A stretch of DNA of 64,000 nucleotides. It comes from Mixta sp031457955. GTDB lineage: Bacteria > Pseudomonadota > Gammaproteobacteria > Enterobacterales > Enterobacteriaceae. Positions 16,290-25,806 of this stretch are shown here, piece by piece. The notes under the pieces were generated by a model. The model was not told where the DNA came from. It ran no database searches and saw only the letters and a list, made by a program, of their open reading frames with translations. Position 1 is the stretch's first letter. Each line of letters opens with the position of its first letter. The stretch is taken from contig NZ_JAVDXN010000011.1 in the NCBI RefSeq assembly GCF_031457955.1, positions 44,865 to 108,864 on the forward strand. Direction: 5' to 3'. Position numbers and translations under genes: made by a program.

Positions 16290-16862
16290 ATGGAATTAAA
16301 GCTGCGTTCGGCGGGAAACCGCAATATGGCCGTGGCTATTCTGGTGCTGCTCGTTATCGCCATCCTCGCGCTCGTACTCTGCTGGCGCCTTTACAGTGAT
16401 AACCGCGCGCTGATGAATCAGCTTCTCAATAACCGTCAGACCATCATCGTTCCTTACGGCGCAGACACGCCGTTCAGCTTTACCGGCGAGCGCGGCGATG
16501 CCCGCTACCTGCGCTTGATGGCGCTGGCGTGGCTGAACCTGCGCCTCAATATCTCCGACAAAAATGCAGAGGCCAGCCACGAAATGCTGCTGGCGGGTGC
16601 CTGCGACGGCGCGGAGAAATCACTCAAAGGTGTGCTGGCTGATGAAGCCTCACGCGTGAAAGGCAACAGCGGCGGCTCGGTGTTCTATCCCAAAGACGTC
16701 AGCGTCTGGCCGGACAGGGGCATCGTGGATGTTACCGGCGATCTGCAACTGAGCTACGGGCTGCATGACGGTAAGCCGGTGAAGAAGCACTACCGCCTGC
16801 GCACCGACACCCGCAACAACCGTCTCTGCTGGAGCGCTTTCCTGGAGGTTCCTGATGCGTAA
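16290..16862 (+). CDS. traE: TraE pilus assembly protein
   Basis: A 190-aa VirB8-like protein (F TraE 188 aa): N-terminal transmembrane anchor (AVAILVLLVIAILALVLCW) followed by a periplasmic domain with the characteristic LRLMALAWLNLRLNIS. It is needed for pilus assembly. The GGAG ribosome site decides the ATG at 16290; a longer in-frame reading from 16101 overlaps traL and is rejected. It overlaps traK by 8 bases. Confidence 0.93.
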   Translation: MELKLRSAGNRNMAVAILVLLVIAILALVLCWRLYSDNRALMNQLLNNRQTIIVPYGADTPFSFTGERGDARYLRLMALAWLNLRLNISDKNAEASHEMLLAGACDGAEKSLKGVLADEASRVKGNSGGSVFYPKDVSVWPDRGIVDVTGDLQLSYGLHDGKPVKKHYRLRTDTRNNRLCWSAFLEVPDA

Positions 16863-17580
16863 ATCCCTGCTAGTCAGCGCCGTGGCGCTGCTGACCGTCT
16901 TCGGCGCCCGCGCCGATCAGCTGACCCTTAATCCCGGCGCCCGCGTGAACGCGGCCGTGAGCAATACCAACCCGAACTACCTGCGCGTTAATGACGACCG
17001 TATTCTCAGCGTACAGGCGGCGCAGGGGGTGCTGAGCGCCAAATCACCGACGCCGGAAGGCGCGATTGTGTTCTCTACCGTGACTGATAAGCCGTTCACC
17101 ATGTTCGTGCAGACTGCGTCAGGTTTTGCCTTCTCGGTACAGGCGACGCCGGGCCAACGCGCGGGCTTAAGCCTGACGGTGGATAACCGCGACGTGAAGG
17201 GTACGGAAGAGGCGCGAGAGTATGAGCAGAAGCAGGATACCTACAGCGCGCTCATCAGCGGGCTGGTCGGGCGCTTCATCACTAACCGGAAACCGGCAGG
17301 CTACGTGTTCAGCAAAAACACCGACGTACCGGTGAGCGGGGCGGTGGAAAGCGCCTTTTCGCTGCGTCCGGTCACCGCGTGGCAGGGCGACCGGGTGCGC
17401 ATTGTACGCACTGACATTACCAGCCTTTCCTCACAGCGCATTCGCCTGAGCGAGCGCTACTTCTGGAGCCCGGGCGTCATGGCCGTGGCGTTTCATCCGC
17501 AGCTCGACGTACTGGAGCCGGGGGCAAAGGTCTCGGTGATCACCGTGTTCCGTACCAAAGGAGGCCCGGATGAACCTTAA
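16855..17580 (+). CDS. traK: TraK outer-channel protein
   Basis: A 241-aa VirB9/secretin-like protein (F TraK 242 aa) forming the outer-membrane core complex with TraV and TraB. A signal peptide (MRKSLLVSAVALLTVFGARA) is followed by a beta-rich N-terminal domain and the C-terminal part binding TraV. The start overlaps the traE stop and the 3' end overlaps traB by 11 bases, consistent with tight operon coupling. Confidence 0.93.
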   Translation: MRKSLLVSAVALLTVFGARADQLTLNPGARVNAAVSNTNPNYLRVNDDRILSVQAAQGVLSAKSPTPEGAIVFSTVTDKPFTMFVQTASGFAFSVQATPGQRAGLSLTVDNRDVKGTEEAREYEQKQDTYSALISGLVGRFITNRKPAGYVFSKNTDVPVSGAVESAFSLRPVTAWQGDRVRIVRTDITSLSSQRIRLSERYFWSPGVMAVAFHPQLDVLEPGAKVSVITVFRTKGGPDEP

Positions 17581-18946
17581 TACGCTGGTCCGCAGCAAGC
17601 AGCGCCGGCTGTTTGGCATCATTCTGGCCGCCGCTGCAGTGATCATCGGCGGGCTCTATCTGGCTAACCGGGGCGCGGCCGGGCACACCGGTGGTAAAGA
17701 GGAAAAGCCGGACAGGGCCACCGCCGAGCCGGACCTGACCGGCGGGGGCGTGGTGAATGCCTTTGACGGTTCCGCACAGGGCTCGCTGCTGGTCACCGCA
17801 CAGAACCGCGAGAAGGAGGCGCGCGAGCAGCTTTCCTCTATGCAAAAAGACTTCAAATCACTGAAAGACCAGATGTCGGATGTGATGAACAACAACAAAT
17901 CGCTGCAGCAGAACGTGAGCGACCTGATGGAACAGCTGAAAAATCAGCAGAGCCAGCAAAAGCAGGCGCCTGTCGGTCAGCAGGCACAGCAGGGCGCACA
18001 GCAGGGCGCGGGCTACACGCCGCCGCGCACGGTGTACTCGTTTGCGCCCGCGCCGGTGCAGACGGGGCAAATCGATAACCAGACGTTCGACTATTCGCAG
18101 TTTGAGCCAAAAACCAAAGACACCTCTTTCTGGGTGCCGACCGGTACGTTCTCTGATGCCATCATCATTGAAGGGGCCGACGCCAACGCTTCGGTGCGCG
18201 GTGAGAACAACCTAGTGCCGATGCAGTTCAAGCTCAAGGGCAGGGCACACATGCCGGGCAACAACAAAATGGTGCAGCTTGATAACTGTTTCGTGACCGC
18301 AGCGGCCTACGGCGACATATCCAGCGAACGCGCCATCGTTCAGACGCAGCGCCTCTCCTGCATCATTGACGGCAAGCATATCGATCAGCCGGTGAAGGGG
18401 CATGTCGCCTTCTACGGCAAAAACGGTATCAAGGGCGTGCCGGTGATGCGCAACGGTAAAATCCTTGAGCTGGCCTTCACCGCCGGCGCGTTGGGCGGGC
18501 TGGGACAGAGCGTGTCACAGGTCGGTCAGACAGTCACGGGCATCGGGGCGACCAGCACGGTAAGCGGCAGCGACGTGGCGCGCGGGGCAATCGGTGGCGG
18601 CGTGGGCAAGGCAGCGGACAAGCTGGCCGACTACTACATCGAGCGCGCCGAGCAGTATCACCCGATTATCCCGATTGGCGCGGCGAACCGCGTGGAGGTG
18701 GTATTTATCGAGGGCTTCCGCGCGAAGTTTATTGAGGATGAAGAGGCCGCGAAGCTGGCGAAGGCGCAGCCGCGCGCCGACGGACAACAGCAGGACACGC
18801 AGACGCGCGACCAGGGCAACAGCGGCCTGCCGCCGGACCTGGTGGGCAAGCTCGGCGATGCAACGCGTCTGAACATGAATGATTTCGTTACCCCGACAAA
18901 CGCCGGGCAGGCGAAGGGCATGACTCCGCAGGGCGTGGCGCAATGA
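17570..18946 (+). CDS. traB: TraB channel protein (VirB10-like)
   Basis: A 458-aa VirB10 homologue (F TraB 475 aa) spanning inner and outer membranes. The N-terminal transmembrane segment is GIILAAAAVIIGGLYLA (about residues 16-32). A Gln-rich coiled coil follows (about 90-145) and then the VirB10 domain (FWVPTGTFSDAIIIEGADAN). A C-terminal linker is rich in Ala, Gln and Asp. It ends in an ATGA overlap with the following unassigned gene. Confidence 0.94.
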   Translation: MNLNTLVRSKQRRLFGIILAAAAVIIGGLYLANRGAAGHTGGKEEKPDRATAEPDLTGGGVVNAFDGSAQGSLLVTAQNREKEAREQLSSMQKDFKSLKDQMSDVMNNNKSLQQNVSDLMEQLKNQQSQQKQAPVGQQAQQGAQQGAGYTPPRTVYSFAPAPVQTGQIDNQTFDYSQFEPKTKDTSFWVPTGTFSDAIIIEGADANASVRGENNLVPMQFKLKGRAHMPGNNKMVQLDNCFVTAAAYGDISSERAIVQTQRLSCIIDGKHIDQPVKGHVAFYGKNGIKGVPVMRNGKILELAFTAGALGGLGQSVSQVGQTVTGIGATSTVSGSDVARGAIGGGVGKAADKLADYYIERAEQYHPIIPIGAANRVEVVFIEGFRAKFIEDEEAAKLAKAQPRADGQQQDTQTRDQGNSGLPPDLVGKLGDATRLNMNDFVTPTNAGQAKGMTPQGVAQ

Positions 18947-19299
18947 CGGACAGAAAAATCCGGCTTCGTCACGCAGAACACTGCGGCTGGATGGTATTTA
19001 CCGAACGGACGATTAACTGCTTCGGGCGAGACGCCGACGCCCGCATTCCGGGGCTGCAGGCGCTGGGGTTTGGCGTCAAGAAGCTTTACTGCAAACCCGG
19101 CCTCATTCCGGACGACGGCTACGTCGCGCTATTCGGGGAAACGCTGCGCCGCCTGCTGGAGGTGGCGCCCGGCGATACCTTCGCCCTGAACATGCTGTCC
19201 CGACTCGGGACCAGCGGCAAAAACGGCGGTCTCTTTATCGACTTTACCGAACTTGATGCGCTTTCACCTGACAGCGCGGATGGAGAACATCATGACTAA
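18943..19299 (+). CDS. Unassigned tra-operon protein between TraB and TraV
   Basis: A 118-aa soluble protein without signal peptide or membrane segment. Basic N-terminus, a central LGFGVKKLYCKPGLIP and an acidic C-terminus. F has traP, trbD and trbG between traB and traV; this product is not recognisably any of these. It overlaps traB by ATGA and the traV region at its 3' end, so it is co-translated with channel components. Function unknown. Confidence 0.7.
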   Translation: MTDRKIRLRHAEHCGWMVFTERTINCFGRDADARIPGLQALGFGVKKLYCKPGLIPDDGYVALFGETLRRLLEVAPGDTFALNMLSRLGTSGKNGGLFIDFTELDALSPDSADGEHHD

Positions 19300-19843
19300 A
19301 GCGAATCCTTTTATGGTCAGCGCGCTGGCCATCATGCTGAGCGGCTGCGCGGGCATGAACGAAGACTTTGAGTTTGACAAGCCCGCTAAAGACTCCGGCG
19401 TCTGGATGTCGCAGGCCGACGACATGTCCGCCAGTAGCAGCGGAAACGCGCCTGCAGCAACTGTGCCGAACGGCTTCACCGGCGCGGGTATCCGCCTGGA
19501 TGACTACCGCCTGATTGATACCGGCAACATCCGTCTGGACCCGCAGACCGACGCGCAGGCACGCCACAGCGGCCTGAATGACGGCATGCCGGTGCGCGTG
19601 GCGTCATCCGACGCAGTCCGCCCGTTCACGCGTGAAAACGGCGTGCTGCGCACCGCCACGAACCAGAACGCGTACTGCAGCTCAGCGCACTGCTTTCCTG
19701 AACCCGCCGCTGCGTTCCGCCGCCCTGACGGCGTGGCGCGCATCTGGATAGCACCCTACGTCTCACCTGACAACAACGTCCACATGGGCGAGGTCATTTA
19801 CAGCGTATCCAGTCACGGTGACTGGAGCGGCATTCTGATGTGA
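19292..19843 (+). CDS. traV: TraV outer-membrane lipoprotein
   Basis: A 183-aa VirB7-like lipoprotein (F TraV 171 aa) anchoring the outer core complex. Lipobox MLSGC within the first 22 residues. Two cysteines in AYCSSAHCF are typical of TraV. The start at 19292 follows GGAG and places the lipobox normally; longer in-frame starts at 19253 and 19280 would extend the signal peptide. Confidence 0.9.
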   Translation: MTKANPFMVSALAIMLSGCAGMNEDFEFDKPAKDSGVWMSQADDMSASSSGNAPAATVPNGFTGAGIRLDDYRLIDTGNIRLDPQTDAQARHSGLNDGMPVRVASSDAVRPFTRENGVLRTATNQNAYCSSAHCFPEPAAAFRRPDGVARIWIAPYVSPDNNVHMGEVIYSVSSHGDWSGILM

Positions 19844-19850
19844 GGTCTGC

Positions 19851-22457
19851 ATGAAATTTCTGAAAGGCTTCCGCTTTGACCCGCTGAACGTGGTGGAGAC
19901 GGTGGTGGGGATTCTGGGGGAGCGCGACACCACGAACGAAACGCGCCAGAAGCTGCAGGACATGGACTATCCGCACATCCGCGACCTGCTGCCCTATAAA
20001 GATTACGACAGCGAAAGTCAGATCTGGGTGAACAAGGAGTCGGTGGGCTTTGTGGTGGAATCACAGCCGCTGATCGGCGCCAACGAGAAGCTGGCGGAAA
20101 GCCTGGAGTACCTGCTGCGCGACGTGGCCCCGCGCGATATTCCGCTGCAGGTAATGCTGGTCTCCACCCGGGCGGTGAAAGAGCAGGTCGAGCAGGGCCT
20201 GAAAAATTTTGCCTGGAAGGGACACCGTGCGGACGAGTGCAACGACGTCACCGCCCGCTTTTTCCTGAACGGCGCGCGCTATACCTACAGCAACGGCCTA
20301 GATCATCCGCTGACCCTGCGCGACTACCGTCTGTTTTTTATCTGGGCGATGCCGGTGAAGCACCTGTCCGAAACCGATATGATCCGCGTGCGCGACGTGC
20401 GACGTAACCTGCTGAACGCGCTCAACGCCGCCGACCTGTGGTCATCGGCTATCGGCGTGGCGGAGTTCAGCAGCGTGCTGCGCGAGTTCTTCAACCACGA
20501 CCCGGCGCGGCTTGATCGTTATGACTGCGAGTATGATCCGGCGGCCGACCTCAGCACCCAGTTCGTAGACCGCACCACGTCCTGGCGGGTAAAGCCCTCA
20601 CATATCCGTATCGAGGGCAGTGATGCGAAAAACAGACCGTTTGCGGCGCGCATGGTGAACCTTAACCTGGACCGCAACCCGCAGGAGCATTACCTCTGGC
20701 AGAACGGCAACATCATTCAGGATCTGATGTCGCCAACCAACGGCATACCCTGCCCGTTTATCTGCACGATGGTGCTGACCACCGAGGAGCAGATGAAAAG
20801 CCAGGGCGAGGCGAACAGCCGCTTTCTGGCGCTGGACTCGCGCGTGAACACCAGTTACGCCAAGTACATTCCGTCCACCACGCGTCAGCACGCCGAGTGG
20901 AAAGATGCCCGTGCGCGGCTGCTGTCGAACCAGACCTCACTGACCAGCTACTTTTACGGTATCACGCTGTTCTGCCCGGATGACGACGATCTGACGTCGC
21001 GCTACACCGAAAAAACGCGCAACGCCTTCGCCGCGCAGGGGCTGCGCTTCGTGCGCGCCGATTTTATGCAGCTGCGCAACCTGCTGGCCACGCTGCCGTT
21101 TGCGATGGTGAACAAGAAGCTGCGCGACGACTGCCGCAAGACCGGCGGCATACAGCGATCGGAGTCGTTTCATGCGGTGAACCTGATGCCGGTTATCGGG
21201 GATAACAAGCTGTGCGCCTCGGGCATTCTTATTCCGAGCTACCGCAACCAGGTCGCGTTTATCGACGTGTTTGACGAGAGCCTGCCGAACACCAACTTCA
21301 ACTGGTTTATGTCCGGTACCTCGGGCGCGGGCAAATCGGTGCTGGCTAACTCCATCGCGCGTTCGGTGCTGGACAAGGGCGGCACGGTGGCGGTACAGGA
21401 TATCGGTGACTCCTATAAAGCCGCCTGCAGCAGCCTCGGCGGCACCTATATTAACGGCGAAAACCTGCGTTTTAACCCGTTTGCGAACGTCACCGACATC
21501 ACGCTTGCCGCCGAGCGCATCCGCGACCAGCTGTGCATTCTGGCAAGCCCCAACGGCCTGCTGGATGAGGTACATGAATCCATGATCCTGGAGGCCATTA
21601 CCGAATCATGGCCGACGTATCAGCAGGACATGCGCATCGATCACGTCATTGACTACCTGAAGACGAGGCAGGAGGCCATCACCCGCGAACACTCTTCGCT
21701 GATTGGCGGGCGCATTGACGAAATCACCACGCTGCTCAGTAAGTACAGCACCAGAGGGATCTACGGTAGGTTCTTCAACTCATCCGAGCCAACGCTGAAG
21801 CCTGACCTGCAGTTCGTGGTCACTGAGCTGGGTGACCTGCGCAAGCAGCAGGACCTGCTGTCGGCGGTGCTGTTCAGCATCATGATCTGGAACGAGAACA
21901 TGATGTACACCACGCCGCGCAGCATGCGCAAGATGAACATCATCGACGAGGGGTGGAAACTGCTCGGCGGGTCCAGTACCAAAATCAAGGACTTTATCGA
22001 GGAGGGCTACCGCACCGCCCGCCGCCACAACGGCTCATACGGTACGGTCACGCAGGCGATACGCGATAAAAATCTGTCCACGGCGGCGCTTGCGGCCTAT
22101 GACAACAGCTCGTTCAAGTTCACCTGTATGCAGGACGCCAAGTCGTTCACCACCTTCCAGAAGGAGGAGCCGCATGCGTTTAACGAGCTGGAGTGGGAAA
22201 TGATCCGCAAGTTCCCGCCGGCGAAAAAGGCGCGCTACAGCTCGTTTCTGCTGAGCGTCGGGGAATTTTCCAGCTTCCACCGCCTCATTCTCGATCCGCT
22301 GAGCGACGGGCTGTTTTCATCGAAAGGTGAAGACTTTACCTACCGCGAAAAGCGCCTGCGCGAGGGCGCAGACATCAAGGACATCCTGTTTGAGATGGCC
22401 GACAACGACGCGCACAAGCGCGACATCATCAACATGCTGCGGGAGATGCAACTTTGA
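19851..22457 (+). CDS. traC: TraC assembly ATPase (VirB4-like)
   Basis: An 868-aa cytoplasmic ATPase (F TraC 875 aa) powering pilus assembly. Walker A GTSGAGKS is near residue 489 and Walker B IIDEG near 697, as in VirB4 proteins. The last bases overlap the start of trbI. It is 8 bp after traV. Confidence 0.96.
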   Translation: MKFLKGFRFDPLNVVETVVGILGERDTTNETRQKLQDMDYPHIRDLLPYKDYDSESQIWVNKESVGFVVESQPLIGANEKLAESLEYLLRDVAPRDIPLQVMLVSTRAVKEQVEQGLKNFAWKGHRADECNDVTARFFLNGARYTYSNGLDHPLTLRDYRLFFIWAMPVKHLSETDMIRVRDVRRNLLNALNAADLWSSAIGVAEFSSVLREFFNHDPARLDRYDCEYDPAADLSTQFVDRTTSWRVKPSHIRIEGSDAKNRPFAARMVNLNLDRNPQEHYLWQNGNIIQDLMSPTNGIPCPFICTMVLTTEEQMKSQGEANSRFLALDSRVNTSYAKYIPSTTRQHAEWKDARARLLSNQTSLTSYFYGITLFCPDDDDLTSRYTEKTRNAFAAQGLRFVRADFMQLRNLLATLPFAMVNKKLRDDCRKTGGIQRSESFHAVNLMPVIGDNKLCASGILIPSYRNQVAFIDVFDESLPNTNFNWFMSGTSGAGKSVLANSIARSVLDKGGTVAVQDIGDSYKAACSSLGGTYINGENLRFNPFANVTDITLAAERIRDQLCILASPNGLLDEVHESMILEAITESWPTYQQDMRIDHVIDYLKTRQEAITREHSSLIGGRIDEITTLLSKYSTRGIYGRFFNSSEPTLKPDLQFVVTELGDLRKQQDLLSAVLFSIMIWNENMMYTTPRSMRKMNIIDEGWKLLGGSSTKIKDFIEEGYRTARRHNGSYGTVTQAIRDKNLSTAALAAYDNSSFKFTCMQDAKSFTTFQKEEPHAFNELEWEMIRKFPPAKKARYSSFLLSVGEFSSFHRLILDPLSDGLFSSKGEDFTYREKRLREGADIKDILFEMADNDAHKRDIINMLREMQL

Positions 22458-22807
22458 ATACAAAACACCTTGTCGCGGGCTGCAGCCTGTCGGTTGTGCT
22501 GAGCGTGGGGGCGTGCGCGGCCGCCTGGTTTTTCTGGCTGAAGCCGCCCATGCTGGTCACCTTCGACATGAAGGGCACGACCAACGCGCTGATCCGCCAG
22601 AGCGCGAAGCTGGACCTCAACGATGACCAGCGAAGGGCGCTGCTGAGGCGCTTTGACCGCAGCGTCACCACCGCAACGGCGGAATACGCCACTGAACGCG
22701 GCGCGGCGATACTGGTGAGCCCGGCTGTCGTTACCGGCCTGCCGGACGCCACGCCGGAGATTCAGGCGCGCCTGGCTGAGCTGATGAAAGCGACGCCGCA
22801 GCAATAA
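22454..22807 (+). CDS. trbI: TrbI inner-membrane protein
   Basis: A 117-aa protein (F TrbI 128 aa) with one N-terminal transmembrane segment (LVAGCSLSVVLSVGACAAAWFF, read as two overlapping parts) and a periplasmic part predicted to be helical. F TrbI affects pilus outgrowth and retraction. The start is a TTG overlapping the traC stop by four bases, indicating coupling. Identity is by position, size and topology. Confidence 0.8.
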   Translation: MNTKHLVAGCSLSVVLSVGACAAAWFFWLKPPMLVTFDMKGTTNALIRQSAKLDLNDDQRRALLRRFDRSVTTATAEYATERGAAILVSPAVVTGLPDATPEIQARLAELMKATPQQ

Positions 22808-22840
22808 CCCTGCCCGATCACCTCAACCGGGAGCCCCCCG

Positions 22841-23491
22841 ATGAAACATGCAACTCCGCTGGCGCGCATTGCCGCCGGCGCGCTGCTCGCCACGCTGAGC
22901 CTGCACGCGGGCGCGGCTGAGCTCGGCACGTACGGCGATACCTGGGATATCCGCGAGCGCAACCTGATTGCTGTCCTGAAAGACAACCTGAAGCAGCACT
23001 TTGAGGGCCGGTCGCAGGCCGATATCGAGCGGGAAATGCAGCAAAAGGCGGAAGACGAGGCGATGCGCCCGCCGGCGGTGCCGGGGCTCACCACCGGACG
23101 CGAGACGCACAGCCGGCTGTTTGACCCGTCGTTCACGGTTCAGCGCGACATTGCCGACCACAACGGCGTGGTGTTCGCGCATAAAGGCCAGGTAGTGAAC
23201 CCGTTTGACGTCATCCCGGTGTTTGACGAGACGCTGTACTTCATCGACGCCGACGACGACCGGCAGATTACCTGGATGAAGCAGCAGGTGCCGCACACCA
23301 CGACGTCCCGCGTCATCCTGGTAAACGGCAACGTGCGTGACAGCGCTGAGGCCCTCGGCAGCCGGGTCTACTTCGACCAGACCGGCAGCATCACGAAAAA
23401 GTTCGGCATCACGCAGGTTCCTGCAGAGGTAAAGCAGGCGCCCGGTCAGAAACTCTTCCTTATTACTGAATTCGGTCTTCCCGACCGCTAA
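22841..23491 (+). CDS. traW: TraW pilus assembly protein
   Basis: A 216-aa periplasmic protein (F TraW 210 aa) with signal peptide (ending LHAGAAE) and the family stretch GDTWDIRERNLI at the mature N-terminus, then QVVNPFDVIPVFDETLYFID. It acts with TrbC and TraU in pilus assembly. Confidence 0.93.
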   Translation: MKHATPLARIAAGALLATLSLHAGAAELGTYGDTWDIRERNLIAVLKDNLKQHFEGRSQADIEREMQQKAEDEAMRPPAVPGLTTGRETHSRLFDPSFTVQRDIADHNGVVFAHKGQVVNPFDVIPVFDETLYFIDADDDRQITWMKQQVPHTTTSRVILVNGNVRDSAEALGSRVYFDQTGSITKKFGITQVPAEVKQAPGQKLFLITEFGLPDR

Positions 23492-23502
23492 CGGAGCCAG
23501 AC

Positions 23503-24294
23503 ATGAAAAAGCACTTCTTCGCCGCCGCCCTGACGCTGAGCCTGACCGGCCATGCTTTTGCTGCCGACAGCTCGTTTACTGACGCACAGAAGACACAGAT
23601 TGGCGAAATCGCAGCAGACTACCTGCGCGCGCACCCGGAAATTCTGATCGAAATGAGCCAGGCGCTGCAGACACAGTCGCAGGAAAAACAGATGGCCGCC
23701 GCCGCCGGCGCGGCGCTGGAAAATCAGGACGCTCTGCTGAATGACCCGACCTCACCAGTGTTGCACCCAAAAGGTGACGTCGCGGTCATTCAGTTCTTTG
23801 AATACCAGTGCATCAACTGCGCGCAGGTCGCCCCGACCGTGGAACAGTTCATCAGCCAGAACCCGGACGTGCGCTTCATTTATAAGGAATGGCCCATCTT
23901 CGGCAGCCGCTGGCCCGCGTCTGTTCAAGCGGCGAAAGTCGGGCTGTCCGTTTATAAAGACGGCGGCGCCGGCGCGTACCACCGCTATCATGCCGCGCTC
24001 TACGCGACCGGCCATACCGAAGGGAAGCTGCTGGATGATGATATCCGCCAGGCGGCGGTGAAGGCAGGCGTGACCGCCACGCCGAAAGAAGAGGTCGAGG
24101 CAATGGGCGCGGTGTTGGATAGAAATAACGCGCTTGCAAGACGCCTCGGCATTCAGGGTACGCCCGCCTTCTTTGTCATGCCGGTGAAGGGCGCTACTGT
24201 GGAGAACGTCAGCGTTATCCCTGGTGCAATGGACCTGCAGACGATGCAGGTGGCAGTAGAAAAAGCGCGCAGCGGCGCGAAGAAAGGGGGCTGA
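23503..24294 (+). CDS. DsbA/ScsC-like thiol oxidoreductase inserted in the tra operon
   Basis: A 263-aa exported protein (signal peptide 1-20, ending AFAA) with a thioredoxin fold. The active site is CINC (Cys103/Cys106) in FFEYQCINCAQVAP, and the cis-Pro loop is GTPAFFV. Between them lies a helical insertion. It resembles DsbA-type proteins of the Com1/ScsC group and probably oxidises or isomerises disulphides in cysteine-rich TraU and TraN. F has no such gene between traW and traU, but the plasmid also encodes TrbB (CSHC), so two oxidoreductases serve one apparatus. Confidence 0.88.
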   Translation: MKKHFFAAALTLSLTGHAFAADSSFTDAQKTQIGEIAADYLRAHPEILIEMSQALQTQSQEKQMAAAAGAALENQDALLNDPTSPVLHPKGDVAVIQFFEYQCINCAQVAPTVEQFISQNPDVRFIYKEWPIFGSRWPASVQAAKVGLSVYKDGGAGAYHRYHAALYATGHTEGKLLDDDIRQAAVKAGVTATPKEEVEAMGAVLDRNNALARRLGIQGTPAFFVMPVKGATVENVSVIPGAMDLQTMQVAVEKARSGAKKGG

Positions 24295-24295
24295 C

Positions 24296-25300
24296 ATGGC
24301 CTGGCGCACGGTTTTACTGGTACTCGCGGTGTGGGGCTGTCAGCCGGCACAGGCAGCTGACAACGGCAAGACGTCTCTGACCTGCGAGGGGCGCTGGGTT
24401 AACCCCATCACCGACGTGTGCTGGGAGTGCCTGTTCCCGATGAGCATCGGTAACGTACAGGTATCAAAAGGGCCGCTGCCGGACACCGAAAACCCGTCAT
24501 CACCTATTCAGTTCTGCCCGGCGCCCCCCCCTGTTTTTCAGCGCCCGGGCATTGCGATTGGCTTCTGGGAGCCGTTTGCAATGACGGACGTGACGCGCTC
24601 GCCGGGCTGCATGGTGAACATGGGCGGATTCAACATCAATATCCCGAACACCGGGACCGGCACCGGCACGAAAACGGCGAACGGGCATCCGGGCACGTTC
24701 TATCACGTTCACTGGTACAAGTACCCGCTGATCTCCTGGCTCAACATCATTACCTCGGAGATGTGCATGCAGGGCGGAGAGTATGACATCGGCTATCTCT
24801 CGGAGCTGGATCCGACCTGGCAGAACGACAACCTGGCACTGTTCCTCAATCCGGAAGTGATGCTGTTTGCCAACCCGATTGCGCAGATGGCCTGCGCGGC
24901 GGACGCGGTGGCGGCCGGGGCGAGCAAGCCGATTGATGCGCTGTTCTGGTGTGCCGGCTCGCACGGCTCGATGTACCCGTTTACCGGCAACATAGTGAAC
25001 GAGTCGAGCGGGCTCAACAGCGGGGCGCTGCTCTCAGAGCGCATGGACTTCAAGCTGCACCGCGAGGGGCTCATCCTTGACACAGTTCCGCAAAATACCG
25101 CCGTCTGCTACGAATACCCGTCCGCGATCATGCCGAAAAGCCGCTACCGCTATCAGATGGTGAACACCATCCCGGACGTGAAAGCGTGTCACTCGTTCGG
25201 GCGAAACGTGATGCTGTGGCAGACCGGCAAGGAAAAACCGAACAGCAAAAAGAACTACGGCTATCTCATCTGGAAAAAGCGCAACTGCGTCGTGCTTTAA
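24296..25300 (+). CDS. traU: TraU mating-pair formation protein
   Basis: A 334-aa periplasmic, cysteine-rich protein (F TraU 330 aa) needed for DNA transfer. Signal peptide (ending QAADN) then LTCEGRWVNPITDVCWECLFP, a family hallmark split here by several Cys. It starts 2 bp after the oxidoreductase gene, so their co-production is likely. Confidence 0.95.
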   Translation: MAWRTVLLVLAVWGCQPAQAADNGKTSLTCEGRWVNPITDVCWECLFPMSIGNVQVSKGPLPDTENPSSPIQFCPAPPPVFQRPGIAIGFWEPFAMTDVTRSPGCMVNMGGFNINIPNTGTGTGTKTANGHPGTFYHVHWYKYPLISWLNIITSEMCMQGGEYDIGYLSELDPTWQNDNLALFLNPEVMLFANPIAQMACAADAVAAGASKPIDALFWCAGSHGSMYPFTGNIVNESSGLNSGALLSERMDFKLHREGLILDTVPQNTAVCYEYPSAIMPKSRYRYQMVNTIPDVKACHSFGRNVMLWQTGKEKPNSKKNYGYLIWKKRNCVVL

Positions 25301-25310
25301 GCGAGGACAC

Positions 25311-25751
25311 ATGAGGAAAACACGCAACACGCTGCTGTTTGTCGCCGGTCTTGTGGCAGCGCTGGCCGCACAGGCCGAAGACACGCCGCAGGACACGCAG
25401 GTCGGCAGCACGGAAAACGAAACGGCCTATTTCCTTTCCGCCTCGGTGCCGGAAAAAGAAATGGCCATCCTGATGAAGGCGGCCGAAGTGCAGGGTATCC
25501 CGGTGTATTTCCGGGGGCTGGTCGGCGACAGCATGGAGCAGACCGCGAAGTACATGATGTACATGGTCACCACCTATAAAGTGCGCGGCGTGCAGATTGA
25601 CCCGGTTCGCTTTGAGCGCTACGGCGTGAAGCAGGTCCCGGCGCTGGTGAAGAAGTGCGGCGATCACTTCGACATCGTGTACGGCAACGTGGCGCTGAAC
25701 CAGGCGCTGGGCATGATCAATGAACGTGGTGATTGTCGTAAAAAGCCCTGA
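25311..25751 (+). CDS. trbC: TrbC pilus assembly protein (short form)
   Basis: A 146-aa exported protein; F TrbC is about 212 aa, and here the N-terminal extension is absent. A thioredoxin-like core is visible (YFLSASVPEKEMAILMKAAE, RGVQIDPVRFERYGVKQVP, DIVYGNVALNQALGMI), characteristic of TrbC-Ftype. It works with TraW in pilus assembly. Confidence 0.88.
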   Translation: MRKTRNTLLFVAGLVAALAAQAEDTPQDTQVGSTENETAYFLSASVPEKEMAILMKAAEVQGIPVYFRGLVGDSMEQTAKYMMYMVTTYKVRGVQIDPVRFERYGVKQVPALVKKCGDHFDIVYGNVALNQALGMINERGDCRKKP

Positions 25752-25806
25752 CTGATCCCACTGCCCGCTGCGGCGGGCAGTTATTACCCCATTACCGGAA
25801 ATCCAG

